From Mucidula mucida (taxonomy: Eukaryota > Basidiomycota > Agaricomycetes > Agaricales > Physalacriaceae): a stretch of DNA of 64,000 nt. Positions 21,612 to 33,235 of the stretch are shown piece by piece. Below the pieces are notes generated by a model. It did not search any database. It saw only the letters and a list, made by a program, of their open reading frames with translations, and had not been told where the DNA came from. How positions within the stretch are numbered: the first letter of the stretch is position 1; each line of letters starts with the position of its first letter. The position numbers and the translations under genes were made by a program. The DNA lies in the NCBI GenBank assembly GCA_015501055.1, contig JADNYV010000019.1:186001-250000 (forward strand). The letters are read 5' to 3'.

Positions 21612-22776
21612 TCACAACTCTCTCTTTCGAACGAGGTCCTGCCAGTTACTCCCAAACTCGGACTCCCATATCTCCTCGAGCTCCTTCCTTGCTGCAGCGC
21701 TAGTATCTGTCCACTGGTCCTCACGCTCGACGTCATTTACGGAGACGATGTCGAACCGGTCACCCCCCATACCCCTCGATGCAGATCATGATCAGTCGCG
21801 TATTCCATAGTCATGCTGCGATTGCTCGACCATGCTATACGGGCGAGCACGAGACTCCCAAATGACATATAGTAAACTGATGCATCATCATCGGACTTGA
21901 GAGCGAGTGCGTCCTGGCGAACGTAAACCTTCTTGGAGAGATTGCGCAGGACAACACCTCCCTTTTCAAGAGCATAGACCATTCGGGTCGTATGTAGGCT
22001 GAGCCAAGGGGAGAGATCATACTTATACCTTGGCAAGAACTCCGGCAAGTCATTCAAGAGTCCGTCGTCAACCTTAGGAACGGCCGCCGACTTGAATTTC
22101 CTGAAACGCTTCCAACGTTCACGAGACAAGGGGTTCAAGTCAATGAGCTCGCAGCGCCGTTGGAAATCGTATGTGGGCCACTCTTGCTGCCTGTCGCCGA
22201 GGCCTTGACTCAGCATACCGAGGAGATCGTAGATGTCGTCCGGCTCACGGCCATAGCGGGAAATGAACGACGACTTCCGGGACCTGTACCATTCATCGGT
22301 GATGAAACCCTTGGGCCAGTCCTTGGCGTAATCACCCATGCAAATAAGAGGATCAGCGCTCCAATCATAGGTGTGGCGGACGTGCTCCATGAACAGAGCT
22401 TTATAATGAGGGAGTCCAACCCTCCAGAAGTGCGAAGCGGTCATGCAGAACGCGATAACGTCTACGGGGTCGCGTATTTCTGCAAAAATTGCATAGTGGA
22501 GTTCGCACGGTAAGTCACATATGCTTGTTCTGCGCATGCAATAAGCGCGCAACCAACAGCAAAGAGTTCTGGCACGTACTTGGGAGAGTCATACTTCCTA
22601 AGCTCTGTGTAGGGCTGACCGTCCAAGGGGTCTTTGGGGAACTCCACACCAGCCGAAGACAATAGCGTAACAAGCCAAGCAGCTATTCGTTCGTCGGTAA
22701 AAAATACACCAAATTCCCCCAATGAATTAAGACACAACCCCTTGGAAGTGTTGAAAATAGTCCAGTATTGTCCCAT
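21612..22776 (-). pseudogene. F-box-like family copy A', single frameshift
   Basis: Exon 1 22776-22580 (MGQYWTIFNTSKGLCLN), intron 22579-22530 (50 bp), exon 2 from 22529 (TSICDLPCELHYAIFAEIRD..FWRVG). All motifs are intact through LRNLSKKVYVRQDALALK, YMSFGSLVLARIAW and HRGVW. There the frame slips in a run of six C/G (21763-21768): relatives read TGG GCG GGT GAC and this copy lacks one base. With one base added it ends NWQDLVRKREL at a TGA (21614-21612). It may be an otherwise intact gene with a homopolymer sequencing error. It is the mirror partner of copy A. Confidence 0.65.
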
Positions 22777-22863
22777 TGTGGGCCGAGATGGTGATAGTGT
22801 TGGTTGAAGGAGTGTGAGCGTGACTGCGACACCAAACAAAGGGAATAACTTTTGTATTTGCGT

Positions 22864-22869
22864 CACGTG
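22864..22869. promoter_or_regulatory. CACGTG box upstream of copy A'
   Basis: Palindromic CACGTG in GCGTCACGTGGTCG, 88 bp from the start at 22776. Confidence 0.5.
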
Positions 22870-23209
22870 GTCGATAGCCACTTCGATGCAACAACTTGAA
22901 AAAGCAATAACGAGATGTCCTTCTGTATAGCTTGCGTGGACCGGCGACAACATTGAAAGCTGCCATAGTCTAAGCCAAATCTGAGGCTTATCCAAGCCGG
23001 AGACCAAGTAGGGAACTGAGAGTGGTCCATAGTCGGGGGGCGTCTTTTCGGGCTGAAGCAAATACGGTGAATTTCCAGTCATCAGTGCTAGCAGAAATAG
23101 CAAGGAAGCGTGAACGACGATGAGGAGCAAGTAGAATACAGTTTGCTAAAACGACACAACAATCCAGATGACGAGATACAGCAGCAGCGAAGGGAAAGAA
23201 TTAGAGAAA

Positions 23210-23776
23210 TCAAAGACCGAGACCAGTGAGCGCCGCCAATGCGTTCTTCATACTGCAGACAAAGTTGTTGAGGCGTTCCCGCGTTTGTTCTACGGGGAAG
23301 TCAGTTAAGTACTTGCACCTCATTGAAAGCAACGGGCACCAAAGACGAGAGAAGGGATATACGAGAAGGAAAAGGGAGGAGGAGCCAACATGCCTTGCTC
23401 TTTCTCCACTTCCATAACCTCGGATATCTTTTTTTCGTATTTCTGGACGGCGGTTTGGCTTTCGTGTTTGGGGCGGGCGGCGGCCCAGGCGTGTGTTTCT
23501 AGCATCACATCGAGCAGCATCGCGCTGAGCTCTACAAGAGGATGAGACGCGTCAGGACGAGATGTAGACGCACATACCTTGGGCAAACGCGGCATCACGC
23601 GCAGATTCGTCGGCAAAGGGACGTACAACAGCAGTTTGGTGGTCGAAAGGCGTAAAGGGCTGGCCAATGATATCGGAGAGAGGGCGCTCGTCGTGCATCG
23701 GGCTGGATGGGCGGGCGCCTGTAGTTGCGCACTTGAATACTAGATCCAGGAGTGGTTTATTGACAATTGTCGCCAT
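23210..23776 (-). CDS. Small predicted coiled-coil protein, right copy
   Basis: Mirror copy of 4026-4610. Exons 23776-23578, 23531-23394 and 23289-23210 join to 138 residues. The middle and C-terminal parts (MHDERPLSDIIGQPFTPFDH, ETHAWAAARPKHESQ, YEKKISEVMEVEKEQ) are nearly identical to the left copy. The N-terminal 30 residues differ because of small indels (MATIVNKPLLDLVFKCATTG against MATTVPVKKPTPGSS). The GC-AG second intron (23393-23290, 104 bp) is kept. Conservation of frame and splice sites across the duplication argues that this is a real gene. Function unknown. Confidence 0.65.
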
Positions 23777-24525
23777 GATGGTCGTTCTCGAGCAGAGGCG
23801 CGCGTCGGATTCCATCTGTTCCAAAGCCCAGCAAGCACAACCAAACTCTGTCATCAGATTTATTTTCAAAGTTCGCGCTTTTTCTTCTTTCTTCCTGTCG
23901 ACCGAATGTCGCGATGCTCGTTACAGACAGGACTCTTCGAGTCTCTTTTCACGAGCGGGTAAGGTCTGAGCATATCGTCTCCCTTGATTGGCTCTAGCTG
24001 GGCCTGGATTCAAGAGGCCAAGCAGTGTATCAGAAATCCTTCTTGGACACTCGAATTCCCGACGACTTTTCTTCGGAATTGAGGGAGAGTGCTCTTGGAA
24101 ATGGAATTTGCTGCGGGGACTGGATAGAACCCTTCGACAACACTCGCGCCTCCAGTGTACTATCGCGTTTATGTGGTCTCTGTGCCGCCGTGGGTGGTAC
24201 TTCGGTGTGTGGCGATCCGCGTTGAGCGATATCTGCGGGGGCCGCACGCTGGGTACTGCAGTGTGTGGCGAGACGCGTAAAGCCATGCGATTGTAGCATA
24301 CTGGATTTGCGCTCACAAGTCTCTACACCAGACATTTCCGAATGATGTTCGTGTAATGTTTGTGTCCTATGGGTTGAACGTACGAGGGACATCGCTGGGG
24401 GATACACGCGGTGTTGGGTTCTGTCCTTGAGTGCACTTTGCGGCGCGCCGACGTTCAGCTTCGTGCTGGCGTCGGTGAAACTCGATTCAGACTATTCTCG
24501 GTCGACAGGACCACCTAATTTTTCC

Positions 24526-25030
24526 CCTCGTTCTGCTTTCTTCGGAATGGCTCCAGGATCTCAACTATGGTTATACGGTATGCCATATCAACTTTGTGTG
24601 ATTGGAATGGTCACTCATTCATCGTTTAGATTTACGTCCCCTTGTACAACGTACAGTACTATTCTGCATGTATTACGATACATATGTTCATTGATTGATT
24701 GTTCGCCACTATTCTCCCATGTTGTTTGTAATGAAACACTGTACTCTTTCTGCAGACAGAGACTGTATTCTAGTTGTGTAAGGCTCGACCCATTGAGAAC
24801 GAATTATCGATCACTACAGATCTTGACCTGGGCATAAGTAGTAGAGGTTGATTTGAAGGGACAACCATTGTAGATCCATATGGGCGCCATCTTCGGTGTC
24901 TGTCACTGATTACGATTCATCACGCGACTGTGACGGGATAATGTGAGGCCGCTTTCCTCCTTCTATCATCGCCTTGAAACTAGCACTGCGCCGTACCCTG
25001 CCAGATCGTATCATTCTTGCCTGACCCGGA
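24526..25030. other. Intergenic, no gene seen
   Basis: AT-rich in the middle. It separates the inverted repeat from the HEAT-repeat gene, and its right end should hold that gene's promoter. The - strand frames here are overlaps of spliced + strand coding sequence and look non-coding. Confidence 0.45.
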
Positions 25031-28000
25031 ATGTCGACGGAGGATGCTACCATAATTGAGGAAATTGAAGAGGTGCGGACTTGAGTTGTACGTTTACCTT
25101 CATTCAATGACTGTTCGGAATAGTCTGAAATCTCGGGCGAAAATGGGGAAATGTACATCTTCCAATGGCTCTGTTCGACGGAGAAGAGGCTGGTTGACGT
25201 GTCTCTAGTGAGTGGTAGTGGCATAACTTTCGTTGTGTTAACATCGTTCTCCAGGGAGATCTAAAGAGCAAGCAAGCGGACATCGAGGCTGCTTTAGTTA
25301 AGGTTATATCAGGACCGAGTCCGTATCCCCCTCCTGGCCGGGCCATCCGCAATGTCGTCGCAAGATGTCTCGTCACGTTGTATACTCGCTCGGAGACGCG
25401 GACTCTTTTCGACACTTTGCAGTCATTTCTCAAATAGTCAGCGATAACAAAACTCCAGAGAGGGATACGCACAAGATGTATGGTTCCCTCGGCGTAGCGC
25501 GTCACGAAAACTGAAATGTTGGACAGTGCGTCGCTGTATTGCGTGGGGGAGCTCATGTCCGTCTTTGGATCACAAGTACGTCCCTCTTTTATCTTGAGAC
25601 GTTTTATTGACATCAAGCCAAGTTCATGTCGTTCATGGCGGAGATCGCGACCATAACACTCCGGACAGCCAAGTCATCAAATGTCAGTCCGTCATTTGTT
25701 CCCAGTTCTCCTCAATTCATCCTTCCGGCAGCTTCCACTTCTGCGCTATCATGCCATTTGCGCTCTTCGCAAGACGCTCACTACGGCAAAAAAGGCAGTA
25801 CCCGATGGCACAGTGAAGGACATCATCAAGCAGATGAGGTATTCCCTAACCGACAAATGTCTGCCTGTCCAGAGGGCGGCTGCCGAAGTCCTCATTGTGA
25901 TGTACGCCAACGACAACCACCCCAGCGTTCACGATATTGATGCCATTATCACACTCTGCGTCAAGAGTCTCGAGACCGCAGACCAAGCAACCCGGCACTC
26001 GCTGTCTCAACTCGTTGGTCACCTCCTTGCGTCCACTCAGGTTGAAAGAGCAGTGCCCTCCCCCGAAAGTTCGACTAAAGCCAAATCTACGGCTGATTCC
26101 GCGGACGCAGAGTCGTCCTCACCGAGCCATGCCGCCTCGCAGGACGTCACGAAACCATTGCAAACACCGGCCGAGATGTTCTTACATCTCTCTTCCCAGT
26201 ATAACAAGCCCAACATTTCGCGTAAATGTCGAATCGGCTTGTTTGAATTTTATGCCGCTCTATGCGTTAAACTTGGGGCTAATTTTGTGGAAAACAATTA
26301 CGCGCTTTTCGTCTCTCATTTAATGACCGAAATTGTTACGAGCCCACGAAATGGCTCAACTCGCTACGACATACTCCTTGTTCGACGATTGGTGGAAATA
26401 CTACTGAGGGATCTAGTAGGTGTTCGGATTTTGAGCGAGCAGGGACAGATCAGTGCTATACAAGATCTTGCGCGAGCGTATCTCAAGCGGTGGCCAGCCA
26501 TGATGCCTGGTCAAACTGCCCCGAGCTCCACTGTACTTGCTATCGTTCTACGGGAGGTCGCTGGACTATTGCAGCAACTCGGAAATGCACCGCCGCCAGT
26601 TCATGTACGTCCTAATTTGGTTTATTCATTGGCCGCTGGTTAACGTCTTCGATCTAGGATGCTGTAGCAGAACCACTAGTAACACTCCTTGCCCATCCCA
26701 GTCATACCGTGCGTGTCAACGCTGCCTGGACACTGCGGTGTTTTTGTTCATCAACTCCTTTGCGTCTTCCCAAAACTATCATCACCGTTTTCGATCTTCT
26801 ACAGAGAGATATTACTACCATCTTATCTCCTGCAGCTCCTTCCGACATCAACACTCGATCTCTGGGTCATGCATATGGGCTTGCCGCTCTCGTCTCCATC
26901 GTTCCCGAGCGACCACTTTATGTCGCGTACGACGTCAGTTCAAAGGTGTTGGACATGGCGATACAACTTCTGAAGCGTGCGGGAGAGCACGATGTCAAGA
27001 TTGCCGGAATCGAGGTTGAAGTAGCTTGGACGTTGATAGCGTCTCTCATGTCCCTCGGACCGAACTTTGTTCGTGCTCATCTCCCACAATTACTCGTCCT
27101 TTGGAGAAACGCTCTTCCGAAGCCAACCAGCAAAGACACAGCTTCTAACGCAGCGCGTTCCGTCGAGGAGTGGATGTTCCTCTTGCACGTTCGTGAAAGT
27201 GCACTAGGAGCGATCTTGTGTTTCCTGAAGCACAACTCAAGCACTCTCGTTACCCTCGACGTTGGTCGGCGGATCGCGTCAGTGCTTGGGAACGCCCTTT
27301 CGTTCGCGAACAATTTCATCAATCAAAGAGTTGAGGAAACCCCTGAGGGCCAGATACCAGTGGTTAACTCGAAGGGCTTGACTTTGAAGGGTCGAGAGGC
27401 TTTACTACGGCGCCGCGTATACGAGTGCTTTACCGTGCTTGGATTCTCCAATATCCCTGACGCGACACAAACCACTCTATTGCAGTCCGCGGTGGCCTTG
27501 TTTGCAAGTGCAGACGGTTATGCGGGCTCGTCAGTCCAGGCCGCGATAGCTTCATCATCTGGTACCTTCACGTCAGTTTGGACAAGCGTTGACGGGTATG
27601 CATACGGCGTTACCTTCACTCAGATTCGCGAAGATGGCAGTGAATCGACCCAGGACCTACATAGTCGAGATGCCATAGAAGCGGCTATCGATAACCTTGT
27701 AAGTTCCCGCTATTTGCGCTTTGTATCTAATAACTGAGGGCACTACAGCATCGTAAACCGATATTTGGCGCCTACGAGCATGACACCCTCACGCTGTGCC
27801 AGACTCGAGTGCCTGAGAACGAACGACAATTTGAACCCCCTCCACCTGCTACGGCCTTGGTTGATACGGCAATCGACCTTTTTCAAGTTGCTTCCCTTGC
27901 AGGATTTGTCTTCGACTAACAAGACGATCACACTGCTCTTGGAATCTGTCCGTTCAGCGAAATTGGAGAGGAATACCGGGAGAAAGCGGCGTTACTATCA

Positions 28001-31000
28001 ATGCATCTATTGCGTTGGCGCTTGCTCTTCGCAATGCGACGTTTCACATTTCCGTCAAGCTCGTGATACCTTTGGGAGCTCTCAGGTAACATCGGTGTTA
28101 TCGCCGTTTTCAAGGTAAATTTGTGCCCTAGTATCTGCTTATTGAAATACTGACGACTTCAGGATACTCTTGTCGACGGTGACTCTGTTTTACGATACGC
28201 AACGAGCGAATCCATTGGACGCCTAGCCAGTTTGGGTGGCACGACCTTCCTTACGAATCAGATCAAACAGCTTGTTGACCAGTCGTGAGCAACCGTGACC
28301 CATATGCCCGTGCTGGTTGCGCCCTCGCTTCGGCGCTGTCTACACCCACGTTGGCGGACTTGCAGCAGGACCACTGCTCAAGACTACCGTCAATGTGCTA
28401 ATGTCACTCAGTAACGATCCTCATCCTGTTGTCCATTATTGGGCACTTAATGCTCTAGCGCGTGTCATTAATGCTGCCAGTCTGGGATATGCGTCTTTCG
28501 TGTCGGGCACGCTGGGAATGCTGCTCAAGACTTACTTGATGGACTCACACGAATGCGAGGGCGGTGTCTTGTCAAACGCGAACCTCAGTGGTGATTATCC
28601 AGCATATCCAGTCGTTTGCCAGATCATCGACGCTGTCATCAATGTCCTTGGCCCCGACATACAGGAGTCTACGAAGACTCGAACTCTTGTTCTTAACTTG
28701 GTGCACGAGTTTTCGTTGGAGGTGGACGAGAGCGCAAGGGTGGAAGCTATAAAATGCATACAGCATTTCTTGATGTTTGCCCCCGAGCACGTTGACATAC
28801 CCGACCTCGTCGGCCAGTTCCGCGGCTACCTCTCCTCGTCCCGTCGTCCCTTGAAGGTTTCATCCATCAATGCCCTTTATCAACTTGTGCAGAAGGATGC
28901 TCTGGCGATGTCTAAACTCGGTGGGGACCAGCTTGTCGAGAATCTTTTTAGTATGCTCGACGACGACGCGTCTGTGGAAGGTGTTCGGAGCGTCATCTCA
29001 AGTTGGCTTGGACAAACTGTGGTTTACAATCCGTCTGCGTGGATCGATCTCTGCCAGAGAATTATGTCGCGAACGACGGCTTCGCAGCAAGTGGCTGATG
29101 CCGCGTCTCGACAGAATATGCGCGATGACGAGGGTGAATCGTTGAGCGTGGGTATGACGCAGGACAGTGGGGAAGGCGGACGTGGTCATCTCACGTCCCG
29201 TTGGAGGACACAGCTCTTCGCTTTGCAATGCCTTCACCAGATCTGTACCCTTGTTGCAGAAAGCGGCCGCCGGGAGCACCTCGACGTTCCGTTCGCGAAG
29301 GCGCAGGGAATACCGACATCTGGACTGCTCGCATCGCGTGTACCCGACTTGATCAAGATGGCGTTCACAGCGTCAACTGCATACGTGACGGAGATTCGAC
29401 TGGAGGGTCTGGTTCTTCTGCGGGACATAATTGAAGTTAGTTTCTGATCTCTGGAACGGAAGAAAATGTTAACTCACTTTTTTAGATCTTCGCCACGTCT
29501 CCTGATCCAGCATTCGACGATCTTCTATTGCTTGAGCAACACCAAGCTCCGATCACTGCAGCCTTAACACCGGCCTTTTCGGCAGACTCTACGCCTGAAA
29601 TATTGGCGTCAGCCGTTCAAGCTTGTGCCGTTTTTGTTGGTTGTGGTGTCGTCAAGGATGTTCATCGGATGGGACGTATCCTCAAACTCTTGACAACTGC
29701 TTTGGAGCAATCCAAAGGTAAGGCCTTGGCTTCCACGGGAAGGGCTTGTTGACTTGACCCATCTTTGAAGATTCAGGAATGGTTAAGCTTGGCGAGACAG
29801 GAGAGCTCAGTCCTAATGCTTCTGCCATGCTGAGAATCTCGACGGTGTCTGCCTGGGCAGAACTCGAGGTTGCGAGTGTGCGCCAGGTGTACTTGAAGAA
29901 GGTTGTGGAGCCGTATCGTTCGTCTCTGGCTACGTTGTGGATCGTCTCTCTTCGGGACTACGCAAGCATCAGGACTGACTCCGAGTTTCTGCATGATCAA
30001 TCTTCTGTTGCATTAGATTCGACGTATTCCAGCCTTGGGAAGGAAGTCCTGTTACCCGTACGTTCTAAACTCTGCGTTCACTGTAGCTTGGCTAATAATT
30101 CACTTTTGATAGTACTACGCACAATCATGGTCATTGATTCTTCAAGCTGTTGCCACCGCAATGCAGTCGAACGATCCGTATATATTGGCCGCTATGCATG
30201 GGTCAGAGGCTGGAGACGCTAAACCTCAGATCAACGGTGCGCAGCATAATGAACCGGCAGTCCTGTTCTTCGTCGTTTTCGGGTTGGTATTTGAGGCTCT
30301 GGCATCGTCTACGGATTCATCGGCGGTCGTCGCTCAACACCAGTCCTCTGTCCTTGGATCATTACTCGCTCTCAAGTGTCTGGTTACGCCTGAATATGCC
30401 GGAAAAGCCATCATGGAGCCGACGATATTTGACGAGTTCATCTCGGTTTGTTATCGGATGGCTATGACCGAAACTGCTTCCGTTCAGACACATCTCATTG
30501 AAGTTCTGTCTACATTTGCAACTTCGCAGGAGGTCGCTAGTACTGATGGGTGCGTTTTGAGAATCATCCTGTACAACGGTCATTAATCCGAAGCACATTA
30601 GATCAATTGAAGTGCTGTCGCCGACTTCTCCTCGTGCTCACTGTTTGCGAATCTGTTCTTACATCTTGAAGCACTCAACTTCAGCCTCTCGGGGACCAAT
30701 CATTCGTAAGCACTGCTGAACCGCTACTGCTTTTTTTGCTAAGAGACGTTTTGTCAGAGGGAGACATCAGCGATCGAATCAAGATGATCACTGCGTGTTT
30801 TTCAGCGTTTACCAATATAGCGCTGACTGTGACTACAAACCAGAGGGAAGATATACGTGGAGTCGCTATCCTGTTATATAGCGGTAAGGCATCCCAAGCA
30901 CTGTAACCTATTCGTGACACTGATGGTGTCGTAGATCTGTTAAAGGACGAGTCCTCCGACATCGATCTCGTTGGCCCTACGCTCCCTTCATTGAAAGGTC

Positions 31001-31857
31001 TACTTGACCTGCCAACTTCGACTGCCCGAGATGCTCGCGAACGTTACGGACGCCTTGTACATGCTCTGCTGTCGTCCTGTTTACTCAATATCGATGGCAT
31101 GAGAGGCCGAGATGGACTCATCTCAACCAAGAAGATCAAGAACAACCTTTTAGCGGCAGTTCTCATTTTGACTGTGATTCCCGCTACCACCAAGATTGGA
31201 CAGGCTGTCTTGGAACATTGTTGTTTCTTAATATCTCAGAAGCTCCTCGATGCTAGCGAGGTGAGCCCTTGCGCTGTTCGCTCTCTTTCTTTCTAACGAG
31301 ACGTAGATGACTCTGACCGCTGCTCATTGCGCCAAGACGCTCATCACTGCTTCAACAACAGGAAACCCTGTCCTAAGACATTGCGCCCGACTCTTGATAC
31401 CAAGCCTCATCGAGTACATCGCAAAAATGGCACCCCTGGTGAATGACGGGTCCATCACCGAGTCTCATGCTGCTGCTATAGGTGAGGTGTGGAAGGCATT
31501 CTCTGCTTTCTTTGTATCTGTTGCCGAAGATCATAGTACGTTGTTCGCTGCCTTGAAAGTTTGACGTTCGTAATGATGCTCGTTGCAGAAACTCGTCTAC
31601 TTGGCGTCTTGTTGCCGACAATAACCCTTCTTCTGACAGACTCACAAAGTACACCGACGCCAGTGGTATCGCAGAGCATTACGCAGCTCCTATCTTTTGC
31701 TACTTCTTCGCCAGCCGCATTTAAAGAGGCTGCCGCCAAACTGGATCCGTCTACGAGAGAGCTGCTGGAAATTTCGGTTAGACGCGCTCTGGGGGGAAAT
31801 GCAAATACGAATGCAGCGACGAATGCCAAGCCTCAGATATCGTTGCGATCTTTCTAG
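25031..31857 (+). CDS. LAA1: HEAT-repeat protein of the HEATR5 / Laa1 type
   Basis: The start MSTEDATIIEEIEE (25031-25072) splices to SEISGENGEMYIFQWLCSTE (25124-25207) and GDLKSKQADIEAALVKVISG (from 25255). The protein then runs about 2,000 residues of helical repeats to the stop at 31857, with introns of about 45-60 bp. Diagnostic stretches are PPPGRAIRNVVARCLVTLYT, FMSFMAEIATITLRTAKSS, LRYHAICALRKTL, NDPHPVVHYWALNALARVI and GGLAAGPLLKTTVNVLMSLS. In yeast and animals this family works with the AP-1 clathrin adaptor at the trans-Golgi and endosome. The frame needs one-base corrections at 25432-25435 (AAATAG for AAAATAG), 27879-27883 (one T too many), about 27990, about 28050, 28281 and about 28328. 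The rest reads cleanly. Since this is usually a single-copy gene, sequence error is likelier than loss. Confidence 0.85.
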
Positions 31858-31971
31858 TGTAATACTTGTTGTCCGTAAATAGAGAAAGGGAATGTACTCA
31901 TACAAACAATGGAATGTAATCTATACCAACACGACACAAAAGAAATCTAGGAAGGCTGCCGTGACTCCTCT

Positions 31972-33235
31972 CTACGCGACGTACTTGAACAGCTTGTGGA
32001 ATATCAGTTTCTATTGAACGTATTAGGAAAGACTTACCTTTTCTAAACCAGCCGCGCTGTTCATCATGCCCTCGTTATCGTGAGATACGCCTTCGATCCA
32101 ATCAACCGTTTGAACACTAGGCATGCCGCCGTTCATGTTCTCGAGCATGGAAACGTAGTTCTGCCCTCGCTCAAGATGCGTACTGCCTTGCGTAACAGCT
32201 TGGCAACGCGTATCTCCTGGGCCGTTGTCCGCCGTGCCCCAAGCATAATTCACTTTCCGACCCCGATAGCGTTCCGCGAGGCCGTCGCGTCCAAGAGAAT
32301 TAGCATCTTTGGTCGCGTATGCCGGGATCTTGTCGGAGAGTCCATATTTGTAGGAATCTACACCCGAGCAGTCGCTGTTGGGCGCAGGGCGGTCGGTGGT
32401 GAGCCAGAGCAGGGAGCCCGGATTCGCGATCCAAAAATGCAGGCGATCGTCGTTGTCAGTTGTTCCACGGAGAGCGGCGTAGCGCTGCGCCATTTGTGCG
32501 CCTGCTGAGTGGCCGGCAATTACGACGGTGTTCAAGTTGGGATAGATGGATTGGTCCATGTAATGGGCTACGAGAGCGTCGAGGACTTGGAAGCTGCTGA
32601 ATTTCGATACGGAATCGGGGCCGACGTTGTAGTGCCCGCTGACCCAAGTCATCTTTCCCCAGATGAGTTGACCTTGTTCACCCGCACCCGCGTTGAGGTC
32701 GGCTTCGGTCCAGAAACAGGGCGCCATGAGGGATATTTCCTCGCGAACGACACTGGAGTCCTGATACGCAGCATCGTACAGCGCGTTGTTCAACGTGTTC
32801 CAATCTAGGAATATCAATTCCATTTGATGGCGCAAAAGAAATACATGAGACGCGTACAGGACCAAGCGTCTCTACCCTTGCCAGCGAGAACGATCACCGC
32901 GCGTTTGATAGCCAGATTGTTCTGATTCGCGGTTTGATACAGAGGCTGTTTCAATAATTAGCATTTGAAGCCTGGGAATCGCGATCGAAAATCGTACGCA
33001 CCATTACGGCCCCCGCCTCTGCGTCGACTACCCAGTCTCGGTACGCCGTCGCGTCCTGAACGTCAGGCATCGATTCCCAGCCAGTTTCGGGACTTCCACC
33101 GACAGCCGGGTTCGGATTGTACTGTTGGCGCATTTGAAGATGATGGCGTGGGATAGAGATCGCAGCCACACAGCATGGCGAAATAAATATAACGAGCGTG
33201 AGTAGTAAGGACAGTGGAGAATAAAGGCGCGCCAT
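31972..33235 (-). CDS. Secreted alpha/beta hydrolase
   Basis: Exons 33235-33002, 32945-32876, 32804-32038 and 31992-31972 join to 363 residues with introns of 56, 71 and 45 bp. The N-terminus (MARLYSPLSLLLTLVIFISP, then CCVAA) is a clear signal peptide. The nucleophile elbow is VIAGHSAGAQMAQRY (GxSxG). LAIKRAVIVLAGKDWNT is a typical early strand region, and a late HDN (EGVSHDNEGMMNSAAG) may hold the catalytic His. The substrate is unknown; related basidiomycete proteins are annotated only as alpha/beta hydrolases. The last seven codons lie in a tiny exon whose acceptor is my best choice. A decayed copy lies at 35600-36280. Confidence 0.8.

Larger units (their letters stand above)
18293..24525 (-). 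repeat. Right arm of the ~21 kb interrupted inverted repeat
   Basis: Reverse-complement counterpart of 3268-9443, in the order C', B', A', small coiled-coil gene, then the nearly identical outer flank ending near 24525 (CCACCTAATTTTTCC). An A-type relic at about 18.0 kb lies just inside the arm. Beyond 24525 the two sides share nothing. Confidence 0.8.

Noticed and set aside
24910..25616. Two - strand open frames before the HEAT-repeat gene
   Set aside because: The opposite strand splices into recognisable HEATR5/Laa1 sequence over the same bases, so these are shadows.
25432..28332. Calling the HEAT-repeat gene a pseudogene
   Set aside because: Lesions are all one base, clustered, often in homopolymers, and the other ~5 kb reads cleanly; similar gaps occur in other conserved genes here.
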